Assembly: GCF_030580935.1 (NCBI RefSeq)
Contig: NZ_JAUQOM010000007.1
Span: forward strand, 154,658 to 218,657
DNA: 64,000 bases
Direction: 5' to 3'
DNA from: Sphingobium cyanobacteriorum
GTDB lineage: Bacteria; Pseudomonadota; Alphaproteobacteria; Sphingomonadales; Sphingomonadaceae
Shown here piece by piece: positions 25,978 through 34,552 of the stretch (positions within the stretch are counted from its first letter, which is position 1; each line of letters opens with the position of its first letter). The translations under genes and the position numbers were made by a program. Under the pieces are notes generated by a model, which ran no database searches, was not told the DNA's origin, and saw only the letters and a list, made by a program, of their open reading frames with translations.

Positions 25978-25991
25978 CTCGCATTAGCGAG
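25978..25991. promoter_or_regulatory. Palindrome upstream of the TonB receptor
   Basis: CTCGC-ATTA-GCGAG lies 30 bases upstream of the receptor start. Its half sites (CTCGC/GCGAG) also occur inside the palindrome upstream of the sigma gene, but in the opposite order. It may be a second, weaker regulatory site or part of the sigma-dependent promoter region. Confidence 0.35.
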
Positions 25992-26021
25992 AAATGTGGG
26001 CAATGAACGCGGGGCGGGACA

Positions 26022-28430
26022 ATGAATGATCTGACTAAGAATGGGCATGGGTGGAGGGTATCCGCATGGGCGCGCGCGCTACTGCTCGCCACGACAACCT
26101 TGGCTGCGACTGTCGGCACCGCGTCGCCGTCACACGCGCAGGAAGCTCGCGTCTATGACATTCAGGCAGGCGCCTTACCGGACGTGCTCAACACCTATGC
26201 TCGGCAGGCTGGCGTTGAACTCGCCTATCCGGCCGATTTGACATCGGGTGGCTCAAGCGGCGGTCTCCAAGGCCGCTTTGGCGTGGCGGAAGGTTTGTCG
26301 CGCATCTTGTTGGGCACAGGTATCAGCTTTCGCAAGACGGGTCCCCGCGCCTTCACCCTCGAAGCGGCACCGGCGGTGAGCGCCGATGCGATCCAACTCG
26401 GCCCGGTTCGCGTCGAAGGGGCTCGTGACAGCGCATCCAGCGGAGCATATCTGGCGAGCGAAGGGACAGGCTCCTACGCCGCGCAGGCCGTGACGATCGG
26501 TCGCCAGCCGCAAAAGCTCAGGGAAATCCCCAATTCAGTCAGCGTCGTAACCCGGCAGCAGATCGAAGACCGCAACGTCAACAGCGTCGCCGACGGACTA
26601 AAGCAGGTCGCCGGGGTTCAGGTGGTGCAGTACGCACTGGGCAATTTTGGCTTCACCTCGCGGGGGCTCGATATAACTACGCTCCAGGTGGATGGCCTTC
26701 AGACGGCCGACACTCAGGGCGCCTGGACGACCGACAGTTTCGATATCACCGTCTATGACCGGATCGAACTGGTCCGAGGCCCTGCGGGTCTGTTTCAGGG
26801 CAGCAGCGCGCCAGGCGGCGCGATCAACCTCGTCCGCAAGCGCGCGCTGGCGGACACTCAGATCAAGCTGATGGCGCAGGCCGGTTCATGGGATCGCTAT
26901 CGCGGCGAGCTCGACGTGACCGGCGCTCTCAATCCGACCGGCAGCTTTCGCGGTCGCCTGGTCGCCGTTTATGACCATCGCGGCAGCTACATGGACAATG
27001 TCTTTGCGCGGAAGCTCGTGCTGTACGGCACGCTGGAATATGATCCGACGCCCGATACGACGATCGCTGTCGGCGCTATTCATCAGGGCGGTCCTTCCAG
27101 ACCGATATTCGGCCTGCCCAACTATGAAGACGGGGGTCTCTATCAGGGGCGGCGCAGCGTCTACATGGGATCATTGTGGGACCGCAAACGCGACGATGCG
27201 GAGCGTTACTTCGTCGATGTCGAGCATCGGCTGGCAAATGGCGGCGTGATCCGGATGCGCGGCGACAGGACCGACCGCGCCTATCATTTCAAGTCCGGCG
27301 CCTTCACCGACAGCTATATCGACCGCGCCACAGGCAATGTCGCCATCCAGCAGATCGCGGGCAGCGGCCGATCACGCGATCAGGCCGCCGATCTCAGCCT
27401 GACGCTTCCCGCGCTTTTCACGGCCGCCGACAGCCTTGTGGTGGGAATCAACCATAGTCGCAACAGCACCTACACGCTGTGGACCTATGGTCCGGTCATC
27501 ACCCGCAACATCTTCGCGCCGGATCCGTCCACGCCGGAGCCGGAATTCGCCAACGAGCCGCCCACGACAGCCCGCACGATCCAGACGGGCCTTTACGCCA
27601 ATGCGCGCGTAAAGCTCCTCGAACGCCTCATCCTGACGGCAGGAGGTCGCCTAGCCTGGTACAAGGGGTCCGGCAACGGACAGGCGAGCGACAACAGGGT
27701 TTCGGGACGTTTCGTGCCCTATGGCGCACTGAGCTACGACATCACGCCGCAGCTATCGGCTTATGCGAGCTTCGCCTCCACATTTGTTCCGCAGACCAGC
27801 ATCGATCGCGATGGAAACCTGATCAAGCCGCGCACCGGCAATCTCTATGAGGTGGGCCTCAAGGGCGAGTGGCTTGACGGCGCGCTGACCGGTCATGCGG
27901 CGCTCTACCAGATCATCGATCGCAATCGCGCCGTTACCGATCCTGATTTTCCGCAGGCATCTGTCGCGCTGGGCAAAGTGCGCAGCCGGGGATTCGAGGC
28001 GGAGATTGTCGGTGAACCCGCATCGGGGTGGAACGTCACGTTGGGCTATGCCTATACGCGGACCCGCTATCTGACCGCCGATCAGGGACTTGCCGGGCTT
28101 GTGTTCGCGCCCGGAACGCCGCGACATGACCTCAAGCTGTGGGCGGTGCGTGATTTCAGCAAGAATAGCGGTCGAGGCCTCATCCTCGGCGGCGGCGTCA
28201 CGGTCAGCAGCGGCATCTATGCCGAAGTGGGCGATCTGCGGTGGAAGCAGAGTGCCTATGCTGTACTCTCTGCCTAGATCGGTTATCAGTTCAACGAAAG
28301 GTTCAATCTGCGGCTGACCGGAGAGAATCTCACCGATCGGAAATATTATACCCGTATCGAGGGCTGGTCCCGGCAAAGCTACTTTGGCGATCCGCGCAAC
28401 GTCATGTTGACAGCCCGGCTGGCTCTCTAA
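26022..28430 (+). pseudogene. TonB-dependent siderophore receptor with in-frame amber stop
   Basis: The open frame codes 751 residues: signal peptide (to SHAQ), STN signalling domain (VYDIQAGALPDVLNTYARQAG), plug (PQKLREIPNSVSVVTRQQI) and most of the FpvA/FhuE-type barrel. A TAG at 28275-28277 then stops translation, yet the same frame continues for 50 more codons (IGYQFNERFNLRLTGENLTD and on to FGDPRNVMLTARLAL) to a TAA at 28428, exactly the closing barrel strands. The loss removes the last two strands and the terminal aromatic signal region, so the protein probably fails to assemble, unless the stop is read through. A CAG to TAG change is plausible. Downstream genes are intact. Confidence 0.85.
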
Positions 28431-28440
28431 GCCTCGCAAT

Positions 28441-29640
28441 ATGCGCGCCATACTCGTCCAGCTTCACCGTTATGTCGGACTGTCCGTAGCTGTATTTCTC
28501 ATGATAGCCGGACTGACCGGCAGCATATTGGCGTTTCAGTCTGAGATCGACGCTGTCCTCAATCCACGCCTGTTCAGGGTCGAGAATCCCGGCCGCCCTC
28601 TGCCCCTGTCGACGCTGGTGTCGCGGGTTGAAACCGCCATGCCCGGCGCAAGCGTGCGCGGCGTCACCTTACCGACCGACGCAGGCGGCAGCATCCACGT
28701 GTCCCTTGCCGCAGTGGGCCAGAAGCAGCTCGATCAGGATGAGATTTTTGTCGATGGAGCCACGGGCCAAATCCTTGGTGGACGCCTTTGGGGGGCGGCC
28801 CGGGTCGACCGTCCCCACCTGATCCCGTTTATCTATCGGCTGCATTACTCGCTTCATATGCCGGGAAGCTGGGGCGTGTGGCTCATGGGTGGCGTGGCGC
28901 TGGCCTGGATGCTCGACTGTTTCGTCGGATTTTATCTGACTTTACCGCGCGGGACGCAGTTCTGGAAGAAATGGCGGCCGATCTGGAAGATCAAGCGCGG
29001 CGCGGGTCATTATCGCCTCAACCTCGATGTACATCGTGCCTTCGGACTGTGGTTGTGGGCCGCGCTGTTCCTGCTGGCCCTGACCAGCGTCGCGTTCAAT
29101 CTCAACACGCAGATCTTCCGTCCGGTGCTGACCGCATTGCTGCCGATGAGTCCAAGCATATGGGATCGCTCATCGCTTCCCTTGCCACCGCCTGTACGCG
29201 TTGGCTGGGATCAAGCGACGACTCTCGCCCGCGCGGAGGCGGTGCGGCTAGACTGGCCGCACCGCCCCGTTCAGCGCATTGCCCTCGCGCGGGAGGCCGG
29301 CTTCTATCAGGTCCGGTTCGGGAACCGACACCAGGCCGGTTTCGGCACTTGGGCGCTCTATGTCGCGACCACTTCCGGTCATATCATCGGTGCCGAACGC
29401 GGTGGCGACGGCCAGGCCGGTGATATCGTCGACGCACTCATCTATCCGATCCATTCGGGCCAAATCGCGGGTTTGCCAGGTCGCATCCTCATTTGCCTTA
29501 CCGGCCTTGTCGTCGCGATGCTGTCCGTGACCGGCGTCTACATCTGGTGGAAGAAGCGCGCACCGCGTGCCGCACGCCGCCATCACGAGCGCAGCAAGGG
29601 TCCATCAACCCAAGCGGAGGCAATCCATGCTGCTGAATGA
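28441..29640 (+). CDS. PepSY-domain iron-uptake membrane protein
   Basis: 399 residues. Four membrane segments (VFLMIAGLTGSILAFQ near the N-terminus, LMGGVALAWMLDCFVGFYL, LWLWAALFLLALTSVAF and LICLTGLVVAMLSVTGVYIWW near the end) frame two periplasmic PepSY-like parts. Histidines in the membrane pairs (LHRYVGL, RLHYSLHMPG, DVHRAFGLW, IHSG) resemble haem-binding or reductase-type family members such as FoxB/PiuB that release iron from siderophores. It begins 10 bases after the receptor's original stop and overlaps the tonB start by 14 bases. Confidence 0.85.
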   Translation: MRAILVQLHRYVGLSVAVFLMIAGLTGSILAFQSEIDAVLNPRLFRVENPGRPLPLSTLVSRVETAMPGASVRGVTLPTDAGGSIHVSLAAVGQKQLDQDEIFVDGATGQILGGRLWGAARVDRPHLIPFIYRLHYSLHMPGSWGVWLMGGVALAWMLDCFVGFYLTLPRGTQFWKKWRPIWKIKRGAGHYRLNLDVHRAFGLWLWAALFLLALTSVAFNLNTQIFRPVLTALLPMSPSIWDRSSLPLPPPVRVGWDQATTLARAEAVRLDWPHRPVQRIALAREAGFYQVRFGNRHQAGFGTWALYVATTSGHIIGAERGGDGQAGDIVDALIYPIHSGQIAGLPGRILICLTGLVVAMLSVTGVYIWWKKRAPRAARRHHERSKGPSTQAEAIHAAE

Positions 29641-30394
29641 TGTCCGCCCGAACGCAAACGAACGCGCGGAGCGAGCCTCGCCGCCTGTCGTACGGGCTAG
29701 CTGCGATACCATAGTCGAGCGGCATGGCTATCGGGCACCTGCGAGCTCGCGCTGGCTGGGTCTGTGCGGTACCATACTCCTTGCCATCATGGTGATTGCC
29801 GTGTTCCTGTTCGCAATCTCGACGACATTTGCGCCGCCGCCGCAGGCGACACTGACTGTCCTGAACCTCGCGCCGCGGGCGTCACCTCCCCAAACGCCGC
29901 CGAGGGAAAAGCCGGCTCACGAACCTGTCCAGAAAGAGGAGCGACCGGAAACGCCGCCAAAGCGGGTCGTCACGATCGCCCCCGTCTCGCCGGTTCCCGC
30001 TCCTGTCCCCGCGAGCTTACCTAAGGCTGCAGAACGCCCCGCCCAACCCGAAGAGGCGGCGCTTAGGACTTTTCCTGCTCCGCCTGCGCCGCAAGTTGCG
30101 AGCAATGATGCGGAGAGTTGGGAGGGCCGTGTGCTTGCACAACTGAACAAATATCGTCGTTACCCCCGTTCGGCGCTGCTGCGCCGCCGGCAGGGCGTCC
30201 CATATGTGCGCTTTGTCATGGACCGCGATGGTAACGTTCTGTCCTCGACCTTGGAGCGATCAAGCGGTGTCGTGGAACTCGATCGCGAAGCGGTGAGCTT
30301 GCCCGAGCGCGCGGAACCCTTGCCAAAGCCACCGGGCGACAAACCCGGCACTACCCTTGAACTTGTCGTACCCGTGGAGTTTTTCGTCGGGTGA
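29627..30394 (+). CDS. tonB: Energy transducer TonB
   Basis: 255 residues from ATG 29627 (GCGGAGG site). One membrane helix (LGLCGTILLAIMVIAVFLFA, about 44-63) is followed by a Pro/Lys/Glu-rich spacer (TPPREKPAHEPVQKEERPE) and a TonB C-terminal domain (QLNKYRRYPRSALLRRRQGVPYVRF, then SSGVVELDREAV). It couples the proton motive force to the receptor. It is dedicated to this locus by position; no exbBD is adjacent, so chromosomal ExbBD would be needed. Confidence 0.9.
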   Translation: MLLNDVRPNANERAERASPPVVRASCDTIVERHGYRAPASSRWLGLCGTILLAIMVIAVFLFAISTTFAPPPQATLTVLNLAPRASPPQTPPREKPAHEPVQKEERPETPPKRVVTIAPVSPVPAPVPASLPKAAERPAQPEEAALRTFPAPPAPQVASNDAESWEGRVLAQLNKYRRYPRSALLRRRQGVPYVRFVMDRDGNVLSSTLERSSGVVELDREAVSLPERAEPLPKPPGDKPGTTLELVVPVEFFVG

Positions 30395-30986
30395 AGTGAT
30401 TCGACGCTCCGCCCGGCCGCGCGGATCGAAGCCTGACAATCGCTGCCGTCAGGAACCCGTGACGTGACGCTGGGTCCTGGTGGCTTCTGAGAGCATTACA
30501 TACCGCCGTCGCTTCGTTTAATTTACCCGGTTTTTTACGGCGATCCATGCTTTCGCTTGCCTGTATTTCATTGTGGTAAAGTCAATGGAGAGGCAGGCAT
30601 GACCGATCGAAATTATGCGCTGCCATTGGGGCACGTCGACACCGCCGATTATGATCTTGCCATTGGACGTTGGACGCGGAAGAACCGCCCGAGCAGCAGG
30701 CGGCGCAGCGCGAGCGAATCGCGCGTAGTGCCATAGTCGGACAGCACCGCGTCTTCGGCGCGACCGAGCGCCCTTAGTCCCTTCGGAAGCGCGGCATTCG
30801 GCATCCAGTCTGCCGGCAGCCAGCCGCAGCCAGGCTTGAGTACGGTCGGGTCGGCATCGAGCGACTGCCGGGACACCCATATCCAAGCGGGGTCAGCCAT
30901 CATGTGAAGCAACTGGGGGACGATTCTCCACCCAGCAAATCTAAGCTGATACAAGTGGCTGCCATTCTGAAGCCTTCAACCGCAAC
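30395..30986. other. Gene-poor junction between tonB and the IS
   Basis: About 590 bases without a convincing intact gene. A weak hairpin CCTGAC/GTCAGG (30432-30453) may end the iron operon. A plus-strand frame from 30599 (AGAGG site, 45 codons, MTDRNYALPLGHVDTADYDL) stops at 30736 after running into sequence that reads better on the minus strand. The two readings meet at about 30660, suggesting a recombination junction. The remaining bases up to the IS left end hold nothing recognisable. Confidence 0.5.
30649..30900 (-). CDS. Possible gene remnant next to the IS
   Basis: 83 codons (MADPAWIWVSRQSLDADPTV and on to LALRRLLLGRFFRVQRP) with a protein-like composition on the minus strand. No ribosome binding site is evident and I do not recognise a family. 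The frame runs back to within 33 bases of the IS left end, so the 5' part may have been separated by the insertion. It could also be chance coding. Confidence 0.3.
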   Translation of the reverse strand: MADPAWIWVSRQSLDADPTVLKPGCGWLPADWMPNAALPKGLRALGRAEDAVLSDYGTTRDSLALRRLLLGRFFRVQRPMARS

Positions 30987-30993
30987 TGATATC

Positions 30994-31007
30994 GTGGACG
31001 GCTCTCC
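30994..31007. repeat. IS subterminal inverted repeat, left
   Basis: GTGGACGGCTCTCC, the exact reverse complement of 32324-32337. It lies 46 bases upstream of the transposase ATG. Confidence 0.85.
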
Positions 31008-31053
31008 ACCCTGCGGGGTAAATTCTGCGGACGAGTAGGAGAGGAGAGTGACG

Positions 31054-32082
31054 ATGGAGCAAGTATCGGTAGTTGGACTGGATCTGGCAAAGTCGGTTTT
31101 CCAGGTTCACGGTGTCAACGCGCAGGGCGAGGCAGTGCTGCGGCGCAGGCTTTCCCGTGGTCAGCTGCTGAAGCTGTTCGAGAAGCTGCCGCCGTGCCTT
31201 GTCGGCATGGAAGCCTGCGCCTCGGCCCACCACTGGGCACGTGAGCTGACCGCGCTAGGGCACGAGGTCAAGCTCATGCCGCCGCAATACGTGAAGCCCT
31301 ATGTGAAGCGCGGCAAGAACGACGCGGCCGATGCCGAAGCCATCTGCGAGGCGGTGACCCGGCCGACGATGCGGTTCGTCGGCGCGAAGTCGCCCGACCA
31401 GCAGGCGACCATGATGCTGCACCGGGTGCGCAAGATCTTGACCCGCCAGCGCACCCAGATCAGCAACGCCCTGCGTGCCCACATGGCCGAGTTCGGCATC
31501 ACCGCAGCCATCGGGCGCGGAGGACTGGAGCGGCTGATCGCGGTCATCGCCGATCAGGATGATGCACGCTTGCCTGACGAGGCGCGGGCCTGCCTCGCAG
31601 TGCTGAGCACCCAGCTCGAGATGGTCAAGGAGCAGATCCTCGACAACGATCGCCGCATCCTTGCCGATGCCCGCAGGACCGAAGCGGGCCGCAGGCTGAT
31701 GAAGATTCCCGGCATCGGTCCCCTGCTGGCCAGCGCGATCGTGGCCTGCGTCCCCGACCCTTCTACCTTCGGCGGCGGACGAAGCTTGTCGGCATGGATC
31801 GGCCTCACACCGCGCCAGAACTCGAGCGGCGGCAAGGAGCGGCTCGGCAGTATCACGAAGGCCGGCAACACCTACCTGCGCGAGTTGCTCGTGGTCGGTG
31901 CCATGGCCGTGGTACGGCAAGCAAAACAGGGCTGCCCGAAGTGGCCGTGGGTGGCGCGGCTGCTGGAGCGCAAGAAGCCCAAGGTTGCCGCTGTCGCGCT
32001 GGCGAACAAGAACGCCCGGATCATCTGGGCGATGATGGCAACAGGCGAGGCCTACCGCGAAGCGGAGTTGGCGGCAGCCTGA
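31054..32082 (+). CDS. IS1111-group transposase (IS110 family)
   Basis: 342 residues from ATG 31054 (GAGGAG 7 bases upstream); a GTG at 31048 overlaps the site. The N-terminal RuvC-like DEDD domain shows D10 (VGLDLAKSVFQVHG), E53 (VGMEACASAHHWARE), D90 and D93 (KNDAADAEAI). The C-terminal Transposase_20 domain has MKIPGIGPLLASAIVA and the serine region RQNSSGGKERLGSITKAGN. Apparently full length and intact. Enzymes of this family act with a non-coding guide RNA made from the element. Confidence 0.93.
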   Translation: MEQVSVVGLDLAKSVFQVHGVNAQGEAVLRRRLSRGQLLKLFEKLPPCLVGMEACASAHHWARELTALGHEVKLMPPQYVKPYVKRGKNDAADAEAICEAVTRPTMRFVGAKSPDQQATMMLHRVRKILTRQRTQISNALRAHMAEFGITAAIGRGGLERLIAVIADQDDARLPDEARACLAVLSTQLEMVKEQILDNDRRILADARRTEAGRRLMKIPGIGPLLASAIVACVPDPSTFGGGRSLSAWIGLTPRQNSSGGKERLGSITKAGNTYLRELLVVGAMAVVRQAKQGCPKWPWVARLLERKKPKVAAVALANKNARIIWAMMATGEAYREAELAAA

Positions 32083-32323
32083 GAGATCGCGCCCCAGGGC
32101 GTTACACGAGTTGGAGAGGGCAGACTGAACTGACGCAACAAGCCGGTTGAAACCGCCGGAGCAGGAAAACCCGTCCGACCCCAGCACTTCGAGTGCGTGC
32201 AATTGGGAGGGACCTGACCCGCGCGAATGGCATCAGGGCCAGCGGCCATGCAAAGCCGCGCTGAAAGGCCGGACACATGGGCGCCACGACCAGCAAGCGC
32301 AGTGCAGAAATACCCTTGCCAAC
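32083..32323 (+). ncRNA. IS right end, expected to encode the guide (bridge/seek) RNA
   Basis: 241 bases between the transposase stop and the right inverted repeat. In the IS1111 group the guide RNA is encoded here, by published work on IS110/IS1111 elements. Short hairpins are visible: CCGG-TTGAAA-CCG-CCGG at about 32141-32158 and GCACT-TCG-AGTGC at about 32186-32198. The RNA ends and the donor and target loops cannot be set by eye. Confidence 0.45.
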
Positions 32324-32337
32324 GGAGAGCCGTCCAC
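32324..32337. repeat. IS subterminal inverted repeat, right
   Basis: GGAGAGCCGTCCAC, exact reverse complement of the left copy at 30994-31007. Confidence 0.85.
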
Positions 32338-32516
32338 ACAAGGGGTCGTACGATCCCCGCAAGTGGATTTATTACGCGGGCAAAATGGGCAGCCTCGGCA
32401 TCCGCTCACATATACCGCTGCTGTGACAGTAACACCATCGTTACACGATATATCGCCTGCGTGGGACAACGTTCCGGATTTCCGTCCGCGCCGCGCTGCT
32501 GTGCGGGATTGAAAGG

Positions 32517-33320
32517 CTAAGGATCGCTCTCCATACAAAGCAGTACGACCAGCCGGTAGTCGGGATGTCGCATCGGCATGAACGTCATCTGCTCGGCCTG
32601 CACTTCGCCTCGCGACAGGTGGTTGAAGCGCCTGATGCCGCCCTCTCGTGAGAGAACCCGGTGGTTGGTCCAGAGACGTGCAAAATCGGTGCTTTTGGCC
32701 GTCAGTTCACTAACCAGCCGGGCAATCTCCTCGTCATCGAGCGAGTGGGCCATGTCTGCGCGGAATTCCGCAAGCAGCCGCTGGGCGCGTTCTTCCCAGT
32801 CCACTACGAAGGATCGCGCCGAGGGGTCGAGAAACATATACCGCAGTAGGCTCGCATCGCCCTCCGACAGCCAGGGCCCGAGCAGCGCGGCCGCCGCTTC
32901 GTTCCAATGGCACGCCCGGAACAGCCGGTCGCTGACATAGGCGGGATGGCTGATCCCGTCGATCATCGCCGCAACCTCGGCGGGCAAGTTCTCCTGACGC
33001 GCGCCGACCGGCTCGGCCGGGTCGCGATGCCGGCTTAGTTCGAACAGATAGGCGCGTTCCGCCGCACTGAGCGACAAGGCATTCGCCAGCTGGGCCAGCG
33101 CGGTCGCCGACATCGAAATATCCCGGCCCTGTTCCACCCAGGTGTACCACGTCGTGCTGATCCCGGCGAGTTGCGCCACTTCCTCCCGGCGCAGGCCCGG
33201 CGTACGCCGCCGACCATGCGGCGACAGGCCATGGTCCAGCGGCAACAGCGCTTCGCGGCGCGCGCGGATGAAGGCGCCCAACGCGCGACGCTGTTCGATC
33301 GTCAGCAACATGTTAGGCAA
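32517..33320 (-). CDS. XRE-family regulator with MmyB ligand-binding domain
   Basis: 267 residues. The helix-turn-helix lies at about 10-85 (LGAFIRARREALLPLDHGL, then LRREEVAQLAGISTTWYTWVEQGRDI). The C-terminal MmyB domain includes PAYVSDRLFRACHWNEAAAAL and LDPSARSFVVDWEERAQ, a fold that binds a fatty-acid-like ligand in studied members. It is divergent from a methyltransferase gene with 70 bases between them and is likely its regulator. A second ATG at 33311 is possible. Confidence 0.88.
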   Translation of the reverse strand: MPNMLLTIEQRRALGAFIRARREALLPLDHGLSPHGRRRTPGLRREEVAQLAGISTTWYTWVEQGRDISMSATALAQLANALSLSAAERAYLFELSRHRDPAEPVGARQENLPAEVAAMIDGISHPAYVSDRLFRACHWNEAAAALLGPWLSEGDASLLRYMFLDPSARSFVVDWEERAQRLLAEFRADMAHSLDDEEIARLVSELTAKSTDFARLWTNHRVLSREGGIRRFNHLSRGEVQAEQMTFMPMRHPDYRLVVLLCMESDP

Positions 33321-33390
33321 GATACCAGGATAAAGTCGATCCTTGTACCTCTTTCAGCTTGGCCTAGGCGGGTTGCAGGAGGTAATTGCC

Positions 33391-34155
33391 ATGACCGAAC
33401 TGCACCATCATGAAACCATCGGCCACTACGGCCCGCGCTCGGCGGCCTATGTGACCAGCGCCGTCCATGCCGCCGGACCCGACCTAGACCAGATCGAGGG
33501 TGCGCTGGCAGCTCGATTTTTCCCCCGGGTGCTTGATCTGGGCTGCGGCGGCGGCCACGTCAGCTACCGCGCTGCCCCGCATGTCGGTGCAGTGGTGGCC
33601 TGCGACCTCACGCCGCAAATGATCGCGGCGGTCGAACGAGCCGCCGCCGAACGGGGCCTGTCCAACATTAGTGGCGTCGTTGCGGCAGCCGAGGCCCTGC
33701 CGTTTCCGGACGGCCATTTCGATGCCATCCTGTGCCGTTTCACCGCTCACCATTGGGCTGATCTGCACACCGGCCTTGCCGAGGCGCGGCGGGTTGCGCG
33801 CACAGGTGCCCTGCTGGTCTTCATCGATACAGTCGCGCCCGACATCCGGGCTGCGGACACACATCTCCAGACGATCGAATATCTGCGCGACCCGTCGCAC
33901 GTCCGCAACTACACGCAAGGGGAGCTGGAAGCAGCGCTGGTGCAAGCCGGGTTCGCGATCGACACTATGACCCGGCGGCCGCTGCGCATGGGCTTTGTCG
34001 AATGGATCGAACGTACGCACGGGCCGACGGAAAAGCAGGCGATCCTGCGCCAGTTGCAGCGGGAGGCCGGTACGGATGTTCGCGGCAGGCTGATGATTGA
34101 GCCGGATGGCAGCTTCGTGCTGGAAGCTGCCACCTTCATGGGAGCCGCACAATGA
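33391..34155 (+). CDS. Class I SAM-dependent methyltransferase
   Basis: 254 residues from ATG 33391, which has a perfect AGGAGG 8 bases upstream. Motif I is VLDLGCGGGHVSYR; motif II is VVACDLTPQMIAAVE; the post-motif segments AEALPFPDGHFDAILCRFTAHHW and RVARTGALLVFIDTVAP fit the UbiE/Methyltransf_11 class. The substrate is unknown. Its stop overlaps the start of the SnoaL-like gene (ATGA at 34152-34155), so the two formed one transcript with the XRE regulator divergent. Confidence 0.88.
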   Translation: MTELHHHETIGHYGPRSAAYVTSAVHAAGPDLDQIEGALAARFFPRVLDLGCGGGHVSYRAAPHVGAVVACDLTPQMIAAVERAAAERGLSNISGVVAAAEALPFPDGHFDAILCRFTAHHWADLHTGLAEARRVARTGALLVFIDTVAPDIRAADTHLQTIEYLRDPSHVRNYTQGELEAALVQAGFAIDTMTRRPLRMGFVEWIERTHGPTEKQAILRQLQREAGTDVRGRLMIEPDGSFVLEAATFMGAAQ

Positions 34156-34460
34156 TATCCGATCTGCAAGCCTTTGAGCGCCAGTTGCGCGATGCCCGGA
34201 GCAAGCGCGATATTGAAGTCGCGCTCGCGCATTTGGCGGAGGATGTGCGGTTTGCCTCACCCGTCGCCGGCCGCGTCGTGCCCGAGACCGGCGGCGTGGT
34301 GAGCAGCAAGGGGACGCTACGCAGATACTGACAGCGGGCGCTTGCCCAGGTGCCCGATCTGCATTTCACGATCATCGGCGGCTATAAAGGCAGCGACTCG
34401 ATCGTCATCCACTACAGGAACCAGCTGGGGGCGAACGTTTGTGAGGTGCTGCGTCTCTGA
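34152..34460 (+). pseudogene. SnoaL/NTF2-like gene with in-frame opal stop
   Basis: The frame has 102 codons: FERQLRDARSKRDIEVALAH, LAEDVRFASPVAGRVV, then a TGA at 34329-34331, then QRALAQVPDLHFTIIGGYKG and SIVIHYRNQLGANVCEVLRL before the final TGA at 34458. The NTF2-fold pattern spans the break, and the context LRRY-stop-QRAL suggests a TGG (Trp) to TGA change. Coupled to the methyltransferase by overlap. Presumably inactive unless the stop is suppressed. Confidence 0.75.
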
Positions 34461-34552
34461 GGGTGGTCAGGTGCGTGAAGGACATGGCACGTATCTCGCG
34501 TGAAGGCTGGGAAACGCAATGCTGTTACAAACCTCCCAGCGTTGCTTTGCTG

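Larger units (their letters stand above)
30987..32340 (+). mobile_element. IS110-family insertion sequence, IS1111 group
   Basis: One transposase gene (31054-32082) lies between perfect 14-bp subterminal inverted repeats (30994-31007 and 32324-32337). Subterminal repeats together with a long right non-coding end (about 240 bases after the stop) are marks of the IS1111 group. The exact ends are estimated from the usual offsets (about 7 bases left, 3 bases right) and need comparison with an empty site. No target duplication is expected for this family. Confidence 0.8.

Noticed and set aside
31255..32202. 315-codon minus-strand frame opposite the IS transposase
   Set aside because: Antisense shadow of an intact IS1111-group transposase; low-complexity composition.
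32403..32516. Small hairpin GTAAC/GTTAC and open frames right of the IS
   Set aside because: The stem is only 5 bp, and the overlapping short frames have no ribosome binding site or recognisable sequence.
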